A stretch of 64,000 nucleotides of DNA from Arthrobacter woluwensis (GTDB lineage: Bacteria > Actinomycetota > Actinomycetes > Actinomycetales > Micrococcaceae), in the NCBI RefSeq assembly GCF_900105345.1, contig NZ_FNSN01000003.1, forward strand, positions 62,001 to 126,000. The letters are read 5' to 3'. The first letter of the stretch is position 1. Each line of letters starts with the position of its first letter. Under the pieces are notes generated by a model. That model saw only the letters and a list, made by a program, of their open reading frames with translations. It was not told where the DNA came from and ran no database searches. Positions 60,652-64,000 of the stretch are shown piece after piece. The translations under genes were made by a program, and so were the position numbers.

Positions 60652-61062
60652 ATGCTGCGCACCATGTTCAAGTCCAAGATCCACCGTGCCACGGTGACCC
60701 ACGCCGATCTCCACTACGTCGGTTCGGTGACGGTGGACCTCGACCTGCTGGAAGCCTCGGACATCCTGCCGGGCGAACTCGTCTCGATCGTGGATGTCAC
60801 GAACGGTTCCCGCCTCGAGACCTACACGATCGCGGGTGAACGTGGTTCCGGCGTGATCGGCATCAACGGCGCGGCAGCTCATCTCGTCCACGTGGGCGAC
60901 ACGGTCATCCTCATGAGCTACGGCCAGATGACCACCGAAGAGGCGAAGGCCTTCGTCCCGAGCGTGGTCCACGTGGATGGCGCCAACCGCATCATCCAGC
61001 TGGGCTCGGATCCCGCCGAGGCGGTCACGGCCGGCTCGGTCCGCCCGCCCCACGCGCTGTAA
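60652..61062 (+). CDS. panD: Aspartate 1-decarboxylase
   Basis: 136-residue proenzyme making beta-alanine for pantothenate and CoA synthesis. It self-cleaves between Gly and Ser in [10 protein letters not shown] (residues 24-25) to form the pyruvoyl group. The catalytic surroundings [16 protein letters not shown] and [20 protein letters not shown] are canonical. The start MLRTMFKSK corresponds to the mycobacterial PanD start; TAGACT lies 9 nt upstream. A leaderless start at the internal ATG 60664, behind TATGCT, is the alternative. Confidence 0.95.
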   Translation: MLRTMFKSKIHRATVTHADLHYVGSVTVDLDLLEASDILPGELVSIVDVTNGSRLETYTIAGERGSGVIGINGAAAHLVHVGDTVILMSYGQMTTEEAKAFVPSVVHVDGANRIIQLGSDPAEAVTAGSVRPPHAL

Positions 61063-61108
61063 CGACGACGACCGACCGGGAAGCCCTCGAGAGCAGCATC
61101 GCCCGGGG

Positions 61109-61133
61109 GCCGGCAGCTCCGGCACTCATTTTT
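61109..61133 (+). terminator. Intrinsic terminator after panD
   Basis: GCCGG-N5-CCGGC hairpin (61109-61123) followed closely by ATTTTT (61128-61133), 46 bp beyond the panD stop. Confidence 0.55.
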
Positions 61134-61146
61134 CCCTAGCCGTAGC

Positions 61147-61188
61147 TCTTGGTCTTGGTCTCGGTCTTAGTCTTAGTCTTAGTCTTAG
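61147..61188. repeat. Tandem hexamer repeat upstream of AbiE-like operon
   Basis: Seven head-to-tail 6-bp units: TCTTGG twice, TCTCGG once, TCTTAG four times, directly before the inverted-repeat promoter. Copy number could vary by slippage. Confidence 0.8.
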
Positions 61189-61189
61189 T

Positions 61190-61223
61190 GTTCACTCTAA
61201 GAAGATTTTCAATTAGAATGAAC
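61190..61223. promoter_or_regulatory. Inverted repeat enclosing the AbiE-like promoter
   Basis: GTTCACTCTAA (61190-61200) and TTAGAATGAAC (61213-61223) are inverted with 10 of 11 pairs and a 12-nt spacer. The -35 TTCACT (61191-61196) and -10 TAGAAT (61214-61219, 17-bp spacer) lie inside the two arms, so a protein bound here would shut the promoter. The encoded antitoxin is the probable repressor. Confidence 0.6.
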
Positions 61224-61250
61224 ATCACCTTAGACTGAACAGGAGGCGAA

Positions 61251-62243
61251 GTGGAAGAGTCATTGGCACGCGCCCTGAGCAGTCGCCTGGACGAGCTGGG
61301 GCTCCACCTAAAAATCCCGACCACTCTCGCAGGCCTCCAGCCTCACGAACCGGTTTCCGCGACATTGGTTCACAATCAGGGCCCGACTCGATACCTTGCG
61401 CTTTTCAGCGACGAGATGACCCTTTCCTCTCTGGAGCGCAAGTGGACCCATCATCCACAGAAGGCGCCACTTTTTATCCTGGGACCCCGCGCTACCGAAC
61501 GCAGCGCGGAGATGTTCCGGCAGCTCGGCATCAACTTCCTAGATCAAGCCGGTAACGCTTACATCACCTTCAAAGGCGTGCACATTGACGTGCGCGGAAG
61601 GCGTCTGACAACATCGGCAAAATCCAACCTCGATACATCTCGGTTGCCCCGAGGTGGAGTGAACCTGTTCAGCACGAAACGAGCGCAGGTGATTTTCGCC
61701 ATCCTTTCGTGGCCACAGCTTCTCCGGGAGCCGGTCAGACAACTCGCCCACACAGCCGGAACTTCCTTAGGTCAAACACAGGAAACCTTAGGACTACTGG
61801 AAGCCGAGGGCTTCCTGGACGAACACCGGAGCCTCATCCAGCATCGGCAAGACCGCCTCATCGATCAATGGACCGCGACCTACCCCGCAGGCCTAGGGGC
61901 CAGAAGCAAGGTCCGAGCGTTTTCCGGAGACTTCAGCAGCCTGAGGTCCAGCACCTTTTCGGCGTACGTCGCAGGCGAGGCCGCCATACCGGGCATCCTC
62001 CGCCCCGAAACCCTGACTCTTTTCACCGTGGAGAGCCCTACGGAACTCATTCGCGAGCATCGCTGGCGTAGAACCACCGAAAATCCAAACATCTTCCTTC
62101 GCCGGCAATTCTGGCACGGACTACATCCGGAAGAGCCGGGCATCCACACTGCCCCCTGGCTCCTAACCTATGCCGAACTCATGGCGGCAAACGAAAACCG
62201 GCAGCTCGAAGCAGCACACACGGTCAGGATGGAGCATGCTTGA
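61251..62243 (+). CDS. AbiEi-family antitoxin (type IV TA-like)
   Basis: 330-residue protein resembling the large AbiEi-type antitoxins. A winged-helix region at about 145-195 (QVIFAILSWPQLLREPVRQL, then LGQTQETLGLLEAEGFLDEH) could bind the operator, and the C-terminal part contains VAGEAAIPGILRPETLTLF. It starts with GTG behind AGGAGG. The next gene is a nucleotidyltransferase overlapping by 8 bp, the arrangement of AbiE systems, in which the antitoxin represses the operon and counteracts the toxin without binding it. Base composition is lower in GC than the flanks, suggesting acquisition. Confidence 0.8.
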   Translation: MEESLARALSSRLDELGLHLKIPTTLAGLQPHEPVSATLVHNQGPTRYLALFSDEMTLSSLERKWTHHPQKAPLFILGPRATERSAEMFRQLGINFLDQAGNAYITFKGVHIDVRGRRLTTSAKSNLDTSRLPRGGVNLFSTKRAQVIFAILSWPQLLREPVRQLAHTAGTSLGQTQETLGLLEAEGFLDEHRSLIQHRQDRLIDQWTATYPAGLGARSKVRAFSGDFSSLRSSTFSAYVAGEAAIPGILRPETLTLFTVESPTELIREHRWRRTTENPNIFLRRQFWHGLHPEEPGIHTAPWLLTYAELMAANENRQLEAAHTVRMEHA

Positions 62244-63051
62244 CCTGTCACACATCGACAGCCGTCATCTAGCCACCGTCACACCAGTGGTCACCGAGCT
62301 CCGCGACGTCGCAGGTCTGGAACCGGACCGCACGCTCCTCGTAGGGGCGGCATGCAAGGATATCCTGCACGCCGCACTCGGCCACTCATTCCCCGTGCGC
62401 GGAACCAGCGACATCGACGTCGGAATCGCGGTGAACTACTGGGGCGTATCGAAACGCATCGAGACCTCCTTCGCCCGGGTAGGTTCCAATGGCATCCGCT
62501 ATCTGATCGGCGGCATCCCGGTCGATGTCATGCCATTCGGCGCAGTGGAGGACCCCGCGGGCATCAGCCAGCCGGCGGCTCGCAAAGAGGACCTTGTCGT
62601 CTTCGGCTTTCGCGACGTGTACGAGCGGGCACTCCCACTTCGAATCACCGCCGGCTCATCCATTCGCATCCCCCGACCGGCGGGGTATGCGGCGCTGAAA
62701 ATGCGGTCCTGGATCGATCGATCCACGTTCAATGAGTACAAAGACGCCAGGGATCTCCCCCTTGTCGCATATTGGTATCGACAGTCCAGTCATGTCACCG
62801 ACCGTCTGTACGACACGACTGAACACATCGACATTCTCGAGTCGGTCGAGTTCGACACAGACCTCGGCGCCATTCGACTCCTGGCTCGGGACGTGGCAGA
62901 CCAGCTGTCCTCACCTAGCCGGGATGACCTTGCCAGACGCTGGGCCGCTCTGGACCTTGATCTTCTAGCCCGAGAGTTCAACCTCCCAGACGGGCAGCCG
63001 AACCCCTCGCTGGATCAGCGCCGGGCATTCGTCGATCAGTTGAAGCTCTAA
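62236..63051 (+). CDS. AbiEii-like nucleotidyltransferase toxin
   Basis: 271-residue DNA polymerase beta-like nucleotidyltransferase. The active site is FPVRGTSDIDVGIAVNYWG (G-T-x-D-x-D, two metal-binding Asp, about residues 55-73), with a further acidic strand in GGIPVDVMPFG. This matches AbiEii/AbiGii-type toxins, whose relatives transfer nucleotides to tRNA or other targets. GGATGGAG precedes the ATG. It is coupled to the antitoxin gene by an 8-bp overlap. Phage defence through abortive infection is the known role of related pairs, not shown here. Confidence 0.8.
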   Translation: MLDLSHIDSRHLATVTPVVTELRDVAGLEPDRTLLVGAACKDILHAALGHSFPVRGTSDIDVGIAVNYWGVSKRIETSFARVGSNGIRYLIGGIPVDVMPFGAVEDPAGISQPAARKEDLVVFGFRDVYERALPLRITAGSSIRIPRPAGYAALKMRSWIDRSTFNEYKDARDLPLVAYWYRQSSHVTDRLYDTTEHIDILESVEFDTDLGAIRLLARDVADQLSSPSRDDLARRWAALDLDLLAREFNLPDGQPNPSLDQRRAFVDQLKL

Positions 63052-63144
63052 CCAAACGAACCACTCCGAACGAGAAACCCTCCTTCCCTCCCTCCTCCCT
63101 CTGCAACAGATCAGTCACATCCCCATGACCCCGGTCACTTAAGT

Positions 63145-63172
63145 TGAGGTAAGGCTTACCTTCCTATAGCGT
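63145..63172 (+). promoter_or_regulatory. DtxR/IdeR iron box overlapping promoter
   Basis: AGGTAAG-G-CTTACCT (63147-63161) is a perfect palindrome; the surrounding 19-mer agrees with the IdeR/DtxR consensus at about 14 positions. A promoter TTGAGG (63144-63149) and TAGCGT (63167-63172) with a 17-bp spacer overlaps it, so iron-loaded regulator would repress the siderophore uptake gene. Confidence 0.75.
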
Positions 63173-63234
63173 GTGTTTTCGGCAAATAACGACACGTTTC
63201 TATTTGCTATTTCACCCGCATCTCTGGAGGAAGC

Positions 63235-64000
63235 ATGACCTCGCGTTTCAAGACCCTGGCCGCCGGCACCGCCGTCGCCGCAGCACTCTTCGGCATCACC
63301 GCCTGCGGGCAATCCGGTGACACCACAGCTGCCGAGAACGCGAGCTCCACCATCACGATCCAGACCAACACCGGCTCCATGGACGTCAAGACCAAGCCGG
63401 CCCGCGTGGCCGCCCTCGACAACACGTCCATGGCCACCATCAAGGCCCTCGGCGTCGAGCCCGTCGCGATCCCCAAGCCCCTCCTGCCCAAGAACGGGTA
63501 CCAGGACTGGATCAACAACGCGAACATCAAGGACGCGGGCAGCCACCGCGAGCCGAAGATGGAGGACATCAGCGAGGCACAGCCCGATCTGATCATCGGC
63601 GGCTACCGCTTCGCCAGCCAGACGGAGAAGCTGAGCAAGATCGCCCCCGTGGTGGACATCGCCCCGAGCGATGAGAAGGGCTCCAGTTATCTCGAGGGCC
63701 TGAAGAAGCAGACCCTCACGCTCGGCGACATCTTCGACAAGAAGGAGGAGGCGAAGAAGATCGTCGCCGACCTCGACGCCGCCGTCGCCGACGCCAAGAA
63801 GGCCACCAACGGCCAGACCGTCTTCCTCGCCAACTCCTCCGGCGGCAAGATCGACAACGGCGCGGGCCGCATCGGCCGCATCCTCGAGGGCGTGAACCTC
63901 AAGGATGTCTTCGCCCAGAACGACGCGAAGCTGAAGTCCGACTCCGTGCACAACAACTCCGGCCTCTCCCCCGAAACCGTCGCGGCCGCCAAGCCCGAGT
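63235..64000 (+). CDS. Iron-siderophore ABC transporter binding lipoprotein (partial)
   Basis: The first 255 residues of a periplasmic-binding (FecB/CeuE-like) lipoprotein, cut by the window end. Signal peptide with lipobox GITAC (Cys 24; LAAGTAVAAALFGITAC). The mature part has the typical DVKTKPARVAALDNTSMATI, EAQPDLIIGGYRFASQTEKL and GKIDNGAGRIGRI segments of enterobactin or catecholate-type binding proteins. GGAGG precedes the ATG. The iron box upstream shows iron control. Permease and ATPase genes are expected beyond the window. Confidence 0.9.
   Translation, partial: MTSRFKTLAAGTAVAAALFGITACGQSGDTTAAENASSTITIQTNTGSMDVKTKPARVAALDNTSMATIKALGVEPVAIPKPLLPKNGYQDWINNANIKDAGSHREPKMEDISEAQPDLIIGGYRFASQTEKLSKIAPVVDIAPSDEKGSSYLEGLKKQTLTLGDIFDKKEEAKKIVADLDAAVADAKKATNGQTVFLANSSGGKIDNGAGRIGRILEGVNLKDVFAQNDAKLKSDSVHNNSGLSPETVAAAKPE

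Noticed and set aside
61147-61188. CRISPR-like array
   Set aside because: Units are 6 bp and contiguous with no spacers; it is a simple tandem repeat.
1-64000. tRNA, rRNA or riboswitch genes
   Set aside because: I saw no cloverleaf-like clusters, rRNA segments or known riboswitch cores; absence is by eye only and not a computed result.

Overview
The window is about 64 kb of GC-rich actinobacterial chromosome. Gene content (DUF445 protein, GlcD-type oxidase, a DtxR/IdeR-like iron box, a GlxR/CRP-like box, an LAATG sortase-E signal) and the many genes whose ATG lies 6-7 nt behind a TANNNT box suggest a Micrococcaceae member close to Arthrobacter. This is inferred from gene content only. I saw no rRNA, tRNA or CRISPR array.

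Layout. 1-5.7 kb: 5' end of a peptide-type ABC binding lipoprotein, a divergent MerR/hydrolase pair, a GNAT acetyltransferase, two methyltransferases, a thiamine-binding protein and a TetR regulator. 5.8-7.6 kb: a surface protein with carboxypeptidase-regulatory-like repeats and an LAATG anchor. 7.8-24.1 kb, all on the minus strand: a polymorphic toxin island. It has a secreted LamG/DNRLRE protein, a 2104-residue Rhs protein with a colicin-D-like tip and a small partner gene, two promoterless C-terminal Rhs cassettes with other tips and their own partner genes, and two further immunity-like genes. The Rhs core is repeated almost unchanged in all three copies, so the locus looks built for swapping toxin tips.

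24.2-34.9 kb: GDPD, DUF445, EcsC-like and esterase genes; the fructose operon fruR-fruK-fruA behind a CRP/GlxR-type palindrome; small proteins; a GlcD-like oxidase. 35-39.2 kb: an MHS-type transporter and an M20 amidohydrolase divergent from a double Lrp/AsnC regulator with a YnfA-type gene. 39.3-45 kb: a secreted phosphoesterase, a lipoprotein, and a GH3 beta-glucosidase with its TetR regulator. 45.1-56 kb: a coupled amine or acyl-amine uptake and breakdown cluster (YtcJ amidohydrolase, dipeptide-type ABC transporter, FAD amine oxidase) divergent from TetR and an aminobutyraldehyde dehydrogenase. 56-61 kb: MarR and photolyase divergent from an NAD-binding/DUF2867 protein, a sugar isomerase-like protein and panD. 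61.1-63.1 kb: an AbiE-like type IV toxin-antitoxin pair whose promoter lies inside an inverted repeat. 63.1 kb to the end: an iron-siderophore binding lipoprotein behind an IdeR/DtxR-like box, cut by the window edge.

The most unusual part is the Rhs island at 7.8-24.1 kb. Its tips and partner genes are visibly more AT-rich than the Rhs core, as expected for exchanged cassettes.
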